From Spinacia oleracea (taxonomy: Eukaryota > Streptophyta > Magnoliopsida > Caryophyllales > Amaranthaceae): DNA of 64,000 nucleotides. Location: positions 15,710,001 to 15,774,000 of the forward strand of contig NC_079489.1 of assembly GCF_020520425.1 (NCBI RefSeq). The letters run 5' to 3'. The translations under genes were made by a program, and so were the position numbers. Below, piece after piece: positions 24,122 through 36,648 of the stretch (its first letter is position 1; the number at the start of each line of letters is the position of its first letter). Under the pieces are notes generated by a model. It did no database searches. It saw nothing but the letters and a program-made list of their open reading frames with translations, and was not told the DNA's origin.

Positions 24122-25527
24122 TGTTAGGTTATGATTCATATGACAAAACATAAATCATGCGGAAAAACCATAAAGCCAAGAAAGCATATTATTTACACAT
24201 AATCATTTAGCATAGTTTAGATGCATACACTTTGTTGCGTGACCTCCCTAGCTGCGCCCGAACCGAAAAAGAACAAGTCTTTAGGACTCCAAGTGTCGTC
24301 CCTCCGTAGATAGTCCACAGCACGTCCGGATCCGCCTTAAGCTTGACCAACTAGGATCGCCCTTAAGGTACTTAGAATTTTCGGCTATTGTAGGCAATTA
24401 TGTGACTGAATTTTTGCTCTCAAAAATCACTTTGAATACTTGAATACTTCAATTGTTGCGTATAAATTATGACCCTAGGCACCTATTTATAGAGGTATGG
24501 AAAAGGAACTGGAATCCAATTAGGATACGAATTAATTAAACTAGAATCCCAATAGAATTCTTATTTAATTAATTCATCCTTTTAGGTTTAGGAATTTAAT
24601 CATATGTCGAAACCTGATAGCTTTAGGATTCGTATAGCACACAAACACACACACGCACGCACAGCAGCCCACGAGGGGCGCCATGCGCGCGCGCGCAGCC
24701 CGCGAGCTCGCAGCCCATTGCCACGAGGCCCACACGCTGCCGCAGCCTTGGCGCGCGCTGGGCCTGCCTTGCGGTGGGCCTGGCGCAGCCTTGGCTGGTG
24801 CGTTGTGGCGCGCTGGCTTGCTGGGCGATGGCCCGGCTTCGTGCTGGGCCTTCGTCTGGCAGGCCTCGTCCGATGCTAATTCGTACGATACGCTTCCGAT
24901 TAATTTCCCGATTCCGGAATTCATTTCCGGTACGAACAATATTTAATATTTCCGATTCCGGAATTAATTTCCGTTTCGAACAAATATTTAATATTTCCGT
25001 TTCCGGAATTATTTTCCGATTCCGATAATATTTCCGATTCTAACAATATTTCCGTTTCCGGCAATATTTCCGATTCCGGCAATATTTCCATTTCTGATAA
25101 TATTTTCCGATACGTACCATGTTTCCGTTTCCGGCAACATCTACGACTTGGATAATATTTATATTTCCGATACGATCCATATTTCCGTTTCCGGCAATAT
25201 TATCGTTTCCGGAGTATTCATTTCTTGCCTGTGACGATCTCAGCTCCCACTGAAACCAAGATCTGTCGATTCCGAATATCCATAGATGGAGTATTTAATG
25301 CCATTAAATACTTGATCCGTTTACGTACTATTTGTGTGACCCTACGGGTTCAGTCAAGAGTAAGCTGTGGATTAATATCATTAATTCCACTTGAACTGAA
25401 GCGGCCTCTAGCTAGGCATTCAGCTCACTTGATCTCACTGAATTATTAACTTGTTAATTAATACTGAACCGCACTTATTAGACTTAACATAGAATGCATA
25501 CTTGGACCAAGGGCATTATTTCCTTCA
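24122..25527 (-). repeat. 5' LTR of Copia-2
   Basis: It is 1406 bp, from TGTTAGG at 24122 to CCTTCA at 25527. It has an intact inner edge, unlike its partner at 14210-15605. A minus-strand TATA box lies at 24484-24493. It has the TTTCCG array at about 24897-25210 and a GC-rich segment at 24650-24870. Confidence 0.9.
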
Positions 25528-25532
25528 AGGAG

Positions 25533-26043
<511 letters not shown>

Positions 26044-26048
26044 GTAAG

Positions 26049-27390
26049 GGTTGTAAGTCAACAAAATTCAAGGAATAGAAGTGTCAATTCATTAATCCTC
26101 CCAAACAGTTTAAACCAACTAATGATATTACAAGGTCTTTTATTGATAAACCAATAAAATTACAAGGTTAAAGCACACAAATTACAAAGAGGAGATTAAA
26201 AAGGGAAAGAAAAAAAATGGGAAGATCATTTTGGGACACCGGCCTTAAAAGGAAACGGAAAAACATTTAGGGACGGAGGGAGTAGTGAGTAGTTATTATG
26301 GAACGATATTAGTTATAGAGACGAGTCAGTTCGTCCAGGTTGAAGAGCCTCGTACTCCAACCAGCCTAGAAACAATGTATAGAGCTTATACCGTTTTTGC
26401 ATTAAAGGAGACTCATGAATGACTCGTCTCACATGTTTTGTTGGGCCCTAAATAATTTTCAATTGATGATTACAAATATGCCGGCTTCGTTGTACTTGTG
26501 GTAAATTTTAAAATACAGTGTTCATGCACGAACCATCGACGTGGTTCTCATATCTGCCCCACGACGAACTCTTATCGGATTAGGTCAATTTTATTTCGAG
26601 AATAGTTGTTTCGGGTCATGTCCAACTCTGGTTAGTAAGCAGAGAAACAAGTCAATTTCGAAGTAATATGAAAAGCATGTATACAATTACATCCTTGTTT
26701 ACAAAGGCTCGAAAATCTTTTATAATTACTCAATTTTATTTCTCTTTCTACATTACCAAATAATTTTTTATATTACATGTATTAAACAATTTAATTCATC
26801 ACATTTTAATTTAACTAGGTGTTCATGTATTGGTAGAAGAAGACATACCCACTTTTAATGCTTGTATGACTATTGTTCTTTTCAATCTTAAATAACATTA
26901 TAAGTTCCAAGTTTAGAATGTCTCCCTAAAAATCAAAATTCGAAGAAGAAAACCCCAACTCAACATAATTTGATGGCACGTTTATTGTGTCATCAGTTGC
27001 TGGTACTTCTTGTTTTACAAATCAAGGAAATTCTCTATGACGGCCATGCTATGTCAAAACGAAATGAATTTGTGTTAATGCAAAAAATAGACCCTTAGAA
27101 AAGTTCAATACACAATTGTTCTTGAAACAAACTGCAAATAAACAAATAAAGAAAACACAAGTAAACTACTTATACCACTAAAAAAAATTAACTAAAAAAA
27201 TAAAGTAATGAAAAATGATAAAAGTTACAATATACCCCGAGTGAGAAAGAAAGATAAAGTAGACTAGAGGCTACTTTTGTGTTTCACATGCTGATTTATT
27301 TATTTATTTTACTTATGGTAAAACGAAAACTGAGATTTTCGAGCCCTTCTTTTTTTCTTTTTATTTTATTTTATCGAAGCCTTGTTCGTA
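26049..27390. other. Intergenic, no gene seen
   Basis: AT-rich DNA without supported coding sequence. At 26260-26282 it contains one Stowaway/mariner-type end (TTTAGGGACGGAGGGAG followed by TA) without a visible partner, so a truncated MITE is likely. Confidence 0.5.
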
Positions 27391-27398
27391 CCCGTGTC

Positions 27399-28338
27399 TA
27401 GGGGTGCTCATTACCGAGTACCCGGCTAAACGGGTACCCGAAAATACGGGTACCCGGACTTCCGGGTAGTTAATTTTTCAGCCCATGACCCGACCCGGAA
27501 TAACCGGGTACCCATTAAACGGGTACCCGGTTATTCCGGGTCGGGTCATGGGTACCCGGTTTATTTATTAAAAAAAATTCTTATACTTTGAAAATAATTC
27601 TCATGCATAATTTAAGATTTTGTCACATACTTTAGCTTACTGTCACATTGCCAGTAAATAATTCACATAATTTAAACTCTCATTCTCATGTAAACAATTC
27701 TCATACTTTAGTTTACTGCCAAATTGCAGAAATCAAGAACACTTAAAAACTAAAAATTCAAAATACTTAAAATAATTCATAGCATAGTGCACACAGGCAC
27801 AAGCACAGCAGTAGGCAGTAGCACACTAGCACACCTAAATCAGCGGTGAAACCTTGCTGGAAAAAGAAAACCTTGCCGGAAATTCTTCAGTTTCTTAGGC
27901 GACAAATAACATCTTGCGGTGGCCGACTGAGCGTGAGAGTGAGGAATAAGGAGAGCCGTGAGCGAGAGAGTGAGGAGAGCCGTGAGCGAGACAGTGAGGA
28001 ACTGAGAGAGCCAGAGAGGGTTTGAGACTTTGAATCTTTGAGTGTGTGGGCGGAGAAATGAAACCCTAAAGACTAAAGTTGTTTCATGTTTGGGCTTTTG
28101 AGCTTTGCTTTGCGTTGTACCTGTACGTCTGTACTCAAAAAACGAGATTTTTTTTAACGGGTATATTCGGGTACCCGTGAAGTGAAAAGGGCGGCCCATG
28201 CCCCGACCCGGTACCCGCGATTTTTACCGGGTCGGGTACCCGGCCCATTTAATTTTAAAAAATCAGCATATTACCCGCTTTATTTGTATCGGGTCAGCGG
28301 GTCGGGTAATGCGGGTCGGTTATTTTTGAACACCCCTA
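27399..28338. mobile_element. Non-autonomous hAT element
   Basis: The ends are TAGGGGTGCTCA and TGAACACCCCTA. They are flanked by a perfect 8-bp duplication CCCGTGTC (27391-27398 and 28339-28346), which is diagnostic of hAT insertion. The 940-bp element has dense subterminal GGGTACCCG and CCCGACCCG motifs within about 150-200 bp of each end, likely transposase binding sites. No transposase domain is present. A 119-residue minus-strand frame at 27840-28199 is not recognised and is probably not a gene. Confidence 0.9.
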
Positions 28339-28734
28339 CCCGTGTCCCTCTTTGACCCGGTTCATAACTAGGCGTGATACAACTACCACAGGTCCACAGT
28401 ACACATTGTAATACCTCGTATTTTTCTGTATTTTATAAATATATTTTATTATATTTATAAAGTATTTTTATGATTTTTAGAATTTAAAACGCATTTAAAT
28501 GTCATTTAAATGTATTTTATTTAATTAGAATATTTATTAGTTTAATTATTACCAAACGAATTTATTATTTAATGTTGGGAATTTAATTGGGTTTCAAAAG
28601 TAAAACGATTTTAAATGAATCTAGCCCAATTCAATTCCGAGCTCAAGTCCAAACAAATTAAACAAGCCCATCCTATATTTAATGAAGCCCGAAGGGGAAT
28701 CCTAAAGCCTAGCCCATCTTTGAGTTCCTAAGCC

Positions 28735-28744
28735 TATAAATATA
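28735..28744 (+). promoter_or_regulatory. TATA box of solo LTR C
   Basis: TATAAATATA lies about 330 bp inside the element, followed by a pyrimidine-rich leader with AACCCTAACCCTAAA at about 28794. Confidence 0.55.
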
Positions 28745-30386
28745 GGTGCTCACCCTCAAAATCGCTCCCTATTATTCATTAAATCTAAAAATAAAACCCT
28801 AACCCTAAATTCTTCTTTCTTTCGTCGAACTTATGTTTGCCCGTTTTTCTCCTACTTCCGTTCGTTTTCAGAAAATGTTTTCTTCTTCAAAGTTGTATAA
28901 GCGTTCTAAAATCCTGCTGCAGTAATTTACTCCCCCTTTTTCTCTCGCCTCTCACGCCCCTCGACCCGCACAGCACAGCTGCGTGCTGTTGATGTGTGTT
29001 GTTCTTGTTGTTGTTGTGCGTTGTTGGCCCTCGCCCACACACACTCGTCTCTCTTGCTCGCCCTCTCGTCCCGCGCCAGCGCGCCCCTGCTGTTGCCTTC
29101 GTTCCCGCCCGCGCGCGCACACGCACAAGGTGTGTGTGCGTGTGTTTTGTTCGTTCGTTCGTTCAATTCTTTCGCCCAATCACATTTAATTCGTGGTTGT
29201 TCCGTGCTATAGGCCGGATTGGTATAATTCTCTTCTTCTTTGCCTATTCTATTTCAATTCCGTATTTAAATTATATTATTATTATTGGTTTTGATTAATT
29301 AAAATGCTGGGATCGGTTATGAACACCGAATTTTGAGGATTTGTATGTTTGAATTATTGAAGAATGTTTTGAATTGAAATATTATAATTTTCAGATTTGA
29401 AGTATATATTAAAGCTTCAATTTTTATTAGTTTTAATGGTTTTAATTACAAACTATAATTGGAGTTTTAATCTAAGTCTTATGGGCGATTGATTAGCATA
29501 ATTAGATGAAGAATTCAATTATGATAATCAATTATATTTTTCAGAATATTGTAAAGACTTAAAACGTCGACTTTTAATGGTTTTATACATGAAAATAAAT
29601 TAATTTCATGCTAGGGTTTTAAACGATTGATTGAGACTATTATTTTATTAATGAACGATTAAGTTCTAACTAATTCAAGTGTTTTAAAACTAAACAAAGT
29701 TGCTGGAAATTTAGTAAACATGGATAATAATTAAGTTTCTCCATTGTGTTTATAGGAGTTGATTTCTAGTAAGTTGTGATTCGCACAGTGGCCCCCGTAC
29801 TTAGGTATTCCAGGTACGTACAAGTCTAGGGCGACCACATTATTTGTCAAGGGACATTACGTGATTATTTATTGATGTGAATCATATTACATGAACTTGG
29901 TGAATTCATATTTGATTTGGTGGACAATCATGTGAATTATTATTATTGGAATTATTGAATTGTTGATTGAACAAGCATGTTGGGATTACTATGAGTATGG
30001 ATTTCATTGTCAATCATGTTGTTCAATATTTATGCATGTATGGTTTGTTTCACATGCAAGAGATGAATTATTTATTATGCTGCTATTGTACGGGAAGTCT
30101 AGCATACTTTGAGCCAATTATTCGTACCTCGTTGTACTATTTATTTACCACATGTGAAGGGTTAGCTCACGTAAGCCACCGCACATGTAGGGTTCAGTTG
30201 GGAATATTTTATATGAAATGAATTAGGATTTGTCGTGCTAGGGCACAACCCTCATGTTAACAGGCATGATGTGGAATCTCACCTTTTGTGAGAAGGAACT
30301 TGGTGGTAAGTTCACTACGTCTTGATTTATTGATCACAAGTCCTAAAGGATTAAAATGAGATTGTTTTGGTTGTCGTTTATTAACT

Positions 30387-30433
30387 CTATGTATGTATGT
30401 ATGTATGTACGTATGTATGTATGTATGTATGTT
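30387..30433. repeat. (TATG)n microsatellite
   Basis: About ten tandem TATG units inside solo LTR C, with one TACG interruption. Confidence 0.9.
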
Positions 30434-31328
30434 TGTTGAGTCTCGAGTTCGCCTTTAATAAAATATTAATAAACGTAAAGTGCAACCAGAACAAGCTTCA
30501 AAACTCTTGGAACGTATATACCTTGAGTATGAACAATGGGGGGAGACTTGCCGGAAAGCTTGATCTCCTACTAATGATACAAGACGTTGTTTCATTCATA
30601 TTATGCGCAGGAATTCCGTCGGTGTGGCCCGACACTCGGTATGGCCCGATTTTATTATTTATTATTTGGTGTATGGTTGGCTCCCATCACCTTTCCTTTA
30701 TGGAATATTCTTTTGGCCCGTTCGAAGCTTATTCTAATTAAATTGTGAGTCAAGAGTCGAGTCTTGTATTCATGATTTGCTTGTTATTTATTTAATGGCT
30801 TTTGCATGTTGATTAGTACTTAGTGAGTTATGCATGTTTATAGTTTTATCTCACTCTAGCCTTGTAAGTACTCAGCCTTTTGCTGACTACGTGCTTTGTG
30901 TCTTTTGGTCATGGCCTTTGCCTTAATGACCCTATGATGATCCATCATTAGCACTTGCATTGTTGGGGAGTAGAATAATATAGCAGGTTGATAGATCAAA
31001 GTACGATCGAAATCATGTGGCTTGGGATGATTGAGAGAGTGGCATGCTTTCGTACTTTAAAACTATTTTATCTATACTTTAATTATGTTTTGAATTTGTT
31101 GAACTTTTAATACCTTGGTTTTTGGGCCGTTATGGTTCCAACTTGTAGGAGGCCTCGATAATTTATTATTTATGTTTTTGAAAAGTTAGTTGTCATTAAA
31201 TTCCGCTGCGTAATTCTGGTATTAGCCTTAACCGTTATCACGGTGGCGGTAATACTTTAGTAATTCCTTTATTTTAAGTTGGAAAATGGTTTTATAAAAG
31301 CAAGGAATTATTAGGGTGTTACACACAT

Positions 31329-31692
31329 ATTGTTGCTCAAAATGCGAAGGAGTTGACTTGAGCTTGTCTTCCCCATTTTACTTATTTTGTCGTTGAGACT
31401 TTGGAAGATGTTTTATAATTTAATATCTATTTTTTAAACTTTTTTTAACTTATTTCAGGAAAAATAAATTCGTTAATATAACTTCAGTTCAGAAAATTCA
31501 ACAAAAATAAGTTATTTTTAAACGACTTAACACATAATGACACTATGAATTCATATCGGTCAAATTCAATTGAACTAACATACCGATAATAGTTTGTCCA
31601 AAACACCTTCACCGGACTAAAAGTTTGTGTAAAACACCCTTCAACCAACCTTTTGTATTTGAAGAAAAATAGTTTTGTGTAATCACAAAAAT
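31329..31692. other. Short intergenic segment upstream of the prenyltransferase gene
   Basis: AT-rich with no gene seen. It presumably holds part of the promoter of the gene starting at 31942; no clear TATA box can be assigned. Confidence 0.4.
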
Positions 31693-31707
31693 TCCAAAGC
31701 CTTGAGA

Positions 31708-31828
31708 GTGAGGGATAGCTCAGTTGGTTAGAACTTCCCTCCGAATTTCAGGTGATCCTGACATCGATTCTCATCTAGTCATCCCCGCTAGTGTGGCTCA
31801 TTTAAAAATAAAAAAAAATAAAAAAAAA
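31708..31828 (+). mobile_element. tRNA-derived SINE
   Basis: The 121-bp element starts with a tRNA-like head containing the Pol III box A TAGCTCAGTTGG (31716-31727) and a degenerate box B (ATCGATTCT near 31763). It ends in an A-rich tail. A 15-bp target duplication TCCAAAGCCTYGAGA flanks it (31693-31707 and 31829-31843) with one mismatch. It lies about 110 bp upstream of the ATG at 31942, in the promoter or 5' UTR, in the same orientation as the gene. Confidence 0.85.
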
Positions 31829-31941
31829 TCCAAAGCCTCGAGATTTCCTTCGAGAAAACAAACTCACTCAACTCAACTCGAGTGCAAGAAAAAGAAAAGG
31901 CAGAACTCAAACTCTTTCATCAATCTCACTCTCAATAAAAC

Positions 31942-34900
31942 ATGGATTCCGACGACGAACAAACAATTCCATTAAGCCAAAGGCCCGAATGGGCTGACGT
32001 TAAGCCGGTACCTCAAGATGATGGCCCGAACCCGGTTGTCCCGATCGCCTACACTGATGAATTCAGAGAAACCATGGATTATTTTCGAGCTGTTTATCTC
32101 TCTGATGAACATTCTTCTCGCTCTCTTCAGCTTACTTCTGAAGCTATCAACTTGAATGCCGGCAATTACACTGTAAATCATCAAAATCTCTCTTCTTTTT
32201 TCTTTAATGGGTTGTTTATTTTTGTACATTTAGTTTCAATTTCAATTGTTTTTTTTTTCCGGTGTAGCCGGGATTCGATCCGAGGTACTGGGTATGGCGC
32301 TAGTTGGTATCCTCATTGCAGTTGCAATTGCAAATGTAGTTGTGAATTGCAGTTTTATCATGGGTCGAGTGTGGAATTTTTGAATTGGGTTTTGGTTGTT
32401 TGATTGTATTAGTTACATGTAGTTTTTATCAAAGTTCTATTGTTGATTAACTAAAAAAGGCTACAAATTTGCCCAAATTGTTTGTTTTGGAAAAGAATTG
32501 CTATTTGGATAATAATTGGAAAAGTTTAGTGTTTTCTGCTGTTGGATTGTCTTTAATTAGGTTATTGGATCAAGTCTTTTGATGACTTGGTTGGACTTGT
32601 TGGATGAATTTTTTCAGAGGTTGAGGAAAAGAATCAATTTGCTCGAACCCTTTTTTTTTTTTTTTTTTTTGTATTTGCTGAAAAGTCACTCTTGATTTCA
32701 TCTTGTTTGTTCCTCATCTTTATGTTTAGCACATTGGAATAAGTTCTCTGATATATATTTTGTTGTTTTTCTTTTTATTTTGCATTTGTAAAGGCTGTAC
32801 TGTTGCAGTTTTTTATGCTTTGTTCTTCTTTACAGGTTTGGCATTTCAGGCGGCTCATTCTCGAGTCACTGAATGCTGATTTGCACGAGGAACTAGATTT
32901 TGTTGAAAACATTGCGAAGAAGAATTCAAAGAATTATCAGATATGGTAAGTGGTATCATTTTATAATTTTGTTTTGTTTTAACTTTTCATGAAGTAATAA
33001 TTCTTTTTATATGGCTTGTTTTAAATTCACTGTTGTAGTTATCCCCGGTCACTTCTATCATTGACATTTTTGGTGCACAACCTAGTCCTGCTGGTTTTCT
33101 TTTGCTGCTCTAGATTTCTTTTTTAAAAGTTACTGCGTATGACCAAACAAAGAACAAAGAATTAATTAGGACTATCATATTGGAAACACATCAAATTCTA
33201 GCTTAACAAACAAGTTAATTATTTTGCAGAAACCCTTTTATTTATGGGGTGATTTTTGCGTGAAATGTTAGGTTCCTGTTCTGTTCTATGCCTAGTCAGG
33301 AACAACTGCAAGAGTTTTTAATACACACATATTTTTCTTAGCTGAATTGGTCCTCTATATACTCTGTGCTGGCTGTTTCATCTTACTATAGGTTTTCTGT
33401 AGGCATCATAGGCGGTGGCTAGCTGAGAAACTGGGACCAGATGCTGCTTTTAGAGAAATTGAATTTACAAAGAAAATACTTTCTCTTGATGCGAAAAATT
33501 ACCATGCATGGTCTCATAGGCAGGTGAGCTTAGATTTCACTGGTTTGCCCTGGTATTTTGACGACTTTTTTCATATCATTCCCTTGTTTAATCCTTTTAT
33601 ATGGAAAAACATGTTCATGTGTGTAGTTCTTATGCAGTGGGTCCTTAAAACATTAGGTGGTTGGGAAGATGAACTTGAATACTGTAATCAGCTTCTTAGG
33701 GATGACATCTTCAATAACTCTGCTTGGAATCAGGTAGCCACTAGATTTAATGATTTTCTGTAATATGTCTCATTGCTTTAATACACGATTTATGTGCTTG
33801 ATAGTAAACAAATTATTGCTAGTGGTCAAGTTCTTACAATCTATGAATACAGTCAACCTTTGTAGGAAATTTGATATTTTTGTTGGCTGCTACCAGGAAT
33901 AAGAAGTGTTTCTTCTTTCTTCTCTTTTAATTAGAAAAGTTGAAAAGAGTTGTGCCTCAGACACTAGACTATTTGAGGACTAGTACTTAAAACTGTGGCT
34001 TGGAATTTTGATGATAGCTATCAGTTGTGATGACCTATATTCTATGCTCGTGGGCTTAAGAAGATTAATGGTCCTATTGGCTGTAGCCTTTCTTACTTCC
34101 GATTGTGTGTGATTAAAATTGTGAAGGGTAGAGGAGGGAGGAGGAGAACGGAAGGAATAGGAGAGGTTGAGAAAAAAACAAAAAACTCTCCTGTTTGGAT
34201 TGGAAAATTGATAAGAGAGGAAGGGACCAAGGACAATAGTACAATACGTGTTTTTTCCTTCCAAAAAATGGATCCCCCTGTTCTTTTCAAAGCTATTCCC
34301 TAACATACGCGGCGACACGCGTACAAAATAATCCAAACAAGGGAAACTAGATTCCTTACTCTTCCTATCCTCCTATTTTCTCCAACACCCATCATCCAAA
34401 CACAATATTTTTTTGATTCAGGCATTTGGCCTCCCTCCTGTACCTCTCTAGGAAAATAAATTTCCTATTTGGAATAAACTGTTTTGGTAATGTGTAAGGA
34501 ATCTTTCAAATTGGATATTTGGATTATAATGGGACTGAGAGCTTTCTGTTCTCGTTCGAGGCTTGCAGTTCACGCATTTCACAAGAGTGATTGAACATAC
34601 ACTTCTGAGTTCTGACATCTCTGCAGCCTGAAAATCTTTTACTTGGATAGTTATCAAGAATTGGGTGAAATTTACTTATTTGATCTTTGTTGGTAGCAAT
34701 TAAAAGAACAGATATCGGTCGCACAACCAGAACACCTTATTTGAGTGTTATATTTATTAAAACTCTTAAATTATCTACATGGGCCTATCTTATTATTGAT
34801 GCTGCGGAACTCAGAAGCGGTGAAAAACTTAGGGTCATAAGGTAGTTTAGGAAATTCGATTGATCTTTGTTGGCTTGTAGTTGAATGTGCGATGAGGAAT

Positions 34901-36225
34901 CCTATAAGATTTGTGTTTTTATCACAGCACAGTCCATAACGTTGCCAGAATTGTTGATCTTGTTTTGACATCAACTGACTACCCATCCTTTCACCTTCAC
35001 TGTGTTCTATCATATTTCTACTTGCTTCACTCCAAAGTTATTTCCTTGTACATCTTAAGTACTTGCTAGCTGAAATAAGGGGAAGCCAAGCTATCACTTG
35101 CATTTCTGCTTCTCATTTCTCATCTATAAGTATACAAAAGGTCTTGCGCGCACAATAAATTATATTGTACACCAAGATAACTTTTACCCCTTTTTTCGTA
35201 ACTTTAACCTAGTTTTGATTAACTTTTATATTAGTAAAAAAAAAGTTGATAAAAATGATTAAATGATTAATTTTATACATTATAAGTGATTTTGAAGAAA
35301 TAAGTTTTACTAAAATGAAAAAATTAATCGGTTAAAAATAGATAACTTTTACATATATAAGCTTAACTTTTAAGCATTTTGAGTTAACTTTTACTTCGGT
35401 GTACAATATTTATTGTACACCCATTGTTATTTATTGTACACCCATTGTAAATAAGAATTTGTGATAAGTATATGCATTCTTCTGACTCTAGGGTGCCCCC
35501 ACTTTATGGTCTTTTCATCTTCTAAAAGAACTGTCATATAGCTAGATGGTTAGACTTGCTTTTAGAAATTCCCTTCTTGATGATCATTCTATCAAAAGCT
35601 TCTGTAACCTACGATTGTGCAGTTCACTATGAGTATTTCTTCTGATGTTAATGAAAGTGTGTGTAAGCATATCGCTAACTAATTTATCCGGTTGATATCT
35701 GTCTTATGTACTAATATGCTTTACTCTTCATTTTTCTGCTTTACTAGCCTAACTAATCCCCTTTGTTACATTTTTGATACACAGAGGCATTTTGTTGTCA
35801 CCAGATCTCCTTTGCTAGGAGGCTTAGATGCCATGAGAGACTCTGAAGTGGATTACACTATTGAAGCCATTATAACCTATCCCGAGAATGAAAGCTCATG
35901 GAGGTACCTACGTGGCCTTTACAAAAACGACTTAAAATCTTGGGTAAATGATCCTCGAGTCTCGTCTGTATGTCTGAAGATATTGAGCACCAAAACTAGA
36001 TGTATTTTTGCGTTGAGCACTCTTTTAGACCTCATCTGCCATGGTTTCCAACCAAGTCCTGAGTACGAAGAAGCAGTTAATGCTTTGCCTTTGCAGAGGT
36101 CAGATGTAGGACCAAGCAGTTCCAGCTTAGCTGAAACAATCTGCTCAGTTTTGGAAGCCATAGATCCTTTGAGAGGGAATTATTGGAATTGGCGCAAGGA
36201 ACAACTCCCTGCATTAGTAACTTGA
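31942..36225 (+). CDS. FTA: Protein farnesyltransferase/geranylgeranyltransferase-I alpha subunit
   Basis: Five exons: 31942-32172, 32836-32945, 33403-33523, 33638-33733, 35785-36225. All introns are GT-AG and the joined frame is open for 332 residues, close to the usual plant length (about 326). The protein is the shared alpha subunit of the cytosolic heterodimers that attach C15 or C20 isoprenoids to CaaX-box cysteines. PPTA helical-pair repeats show as NYTVWHFRR (75-83), NYQIWHHRRW (110-119), [10 protein letters not shown] (146-155), NNSAWNQRH (180-188) and NESSWRYLR (221-229). The N-terminus includes [13 protein letters not shown]. The start is the first ATG in frame. The fourth intron is 2.05 kb and holds a MITE. 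It is convergent with the next gene; stop codons are 0.42 kb apart. Identification is firm; splice sites are inferred from consensus and frame. Confidence 0.95.
35164..35407. mobile_element. Candidate MITE in intron 4 of the FTA gene
   Basis: Inverted ends ATTGTACACCAAGATAACTT and, inverted, ATTGTACACCGAAGTAAAAG bound 244 bp of AT-rich DNA. Further GTACACCCATTG copies follow at 35415-35450. No clear target duplication is seen, and the superfamily is unknown. Confidence 0.5.
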
Positions 36226-36648
36226 GGTTGAAGTTAGAATGTAACTTTTTCTTTTTCTTCCTATTTATGCTGTGGATTGATCCTTCGGAGTAGTCATTTT
36301 GTGTTGCCTAGAAAGGTTCGGAGTATTGTGGATTCAGTTGACTATGATAGATTCTATGAACAGAAACTGATATCTGAATTGTGTAATCTGATGCATAAAT
36401 CAATATCATATCCCTATTCTTTATACATCAATAACTAATACATCCGCATGTCTCGCGAATCACTACCAAAAAGACTTGTCATTTGAGGATACAATTTAAT
36501 AATGCTTCTTCCCCTATAGCAAAATAATAACAGGCCAAGGGCTGCCAAAGTTTCAGAATAAACCCAAAAACTGCTGTGGAAAATACAAGCTTAGCAGTTA
36601 GCAGGGAAATTTACAAGGGCTTCATGACATCCACAACAGTTAATACAG

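Larger units (their letters stand above)
14210..25527 (-). mobile_element. Copia-2: defective Ty1-copia element with a nested MULE
   Basis: The 11.3-kb insertion has the same orientation and family as Copia-1. TSD AGGAG lies at 14205-14209 and 25528-25532. The LTRs differ from those of Copia-1 and differ from each other at roughly a dozen positions, so this copy is older. Defects seen are a deletion of about 0.9 kb joining RT to integrase, a frameshift in integrase, an altered RT catalytic motif, an altered protease motif, a scrambled 3' LTR edge, and a 1.8-kb MULE-like insertion in the leader. Confidence 0.92.
28407..31323 (+). mobile_element. Solo-LTR-like element C
   Basis: It runs from TGTAATACCTCG at 28407 to GGGTGTTACA ending at 31323, with a 5-bp duplication CACAT on each side (28402-28406 and 31324-31328). 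The 2917-bp body has no retroviral domains and no second LTR. A TATA box (TATAAATATA) at 28735-28744 supports plus orientation. Motifs near 30863-30950 (GTACTCAGCC..., GACTACGTGCTTTGTG, GACCCTATGATGATCC) correspond to motifs at 48620-48710 in copy B. It is a diverged relative of elements A and B, probably Ty3/gypsy. Confidence 0.8.

Noticed and set aside
28887..29298. Cys/Arg-rich frames on both strands
   Set aside because: Inside solo LTR C in a short tandem-word GC-rich stretch; overlapping phases and no domain.
31711..31785. Possible tRNA gene (box A TAGCTCAGTTGG)
   Set aside because: Box B is degenerate, no cloverleaf is evident, and an A-rich tail with 15-bp target duplication shows a SINE.
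34080..34410. Possible MITE in FTA intron 4 (CTGTTTGGATTGG ... ATCCAAAC)
   Set aside because: TGTTTGGAT/ATCCAAAC words are inverted but there is no longer TIR and no target duplication.
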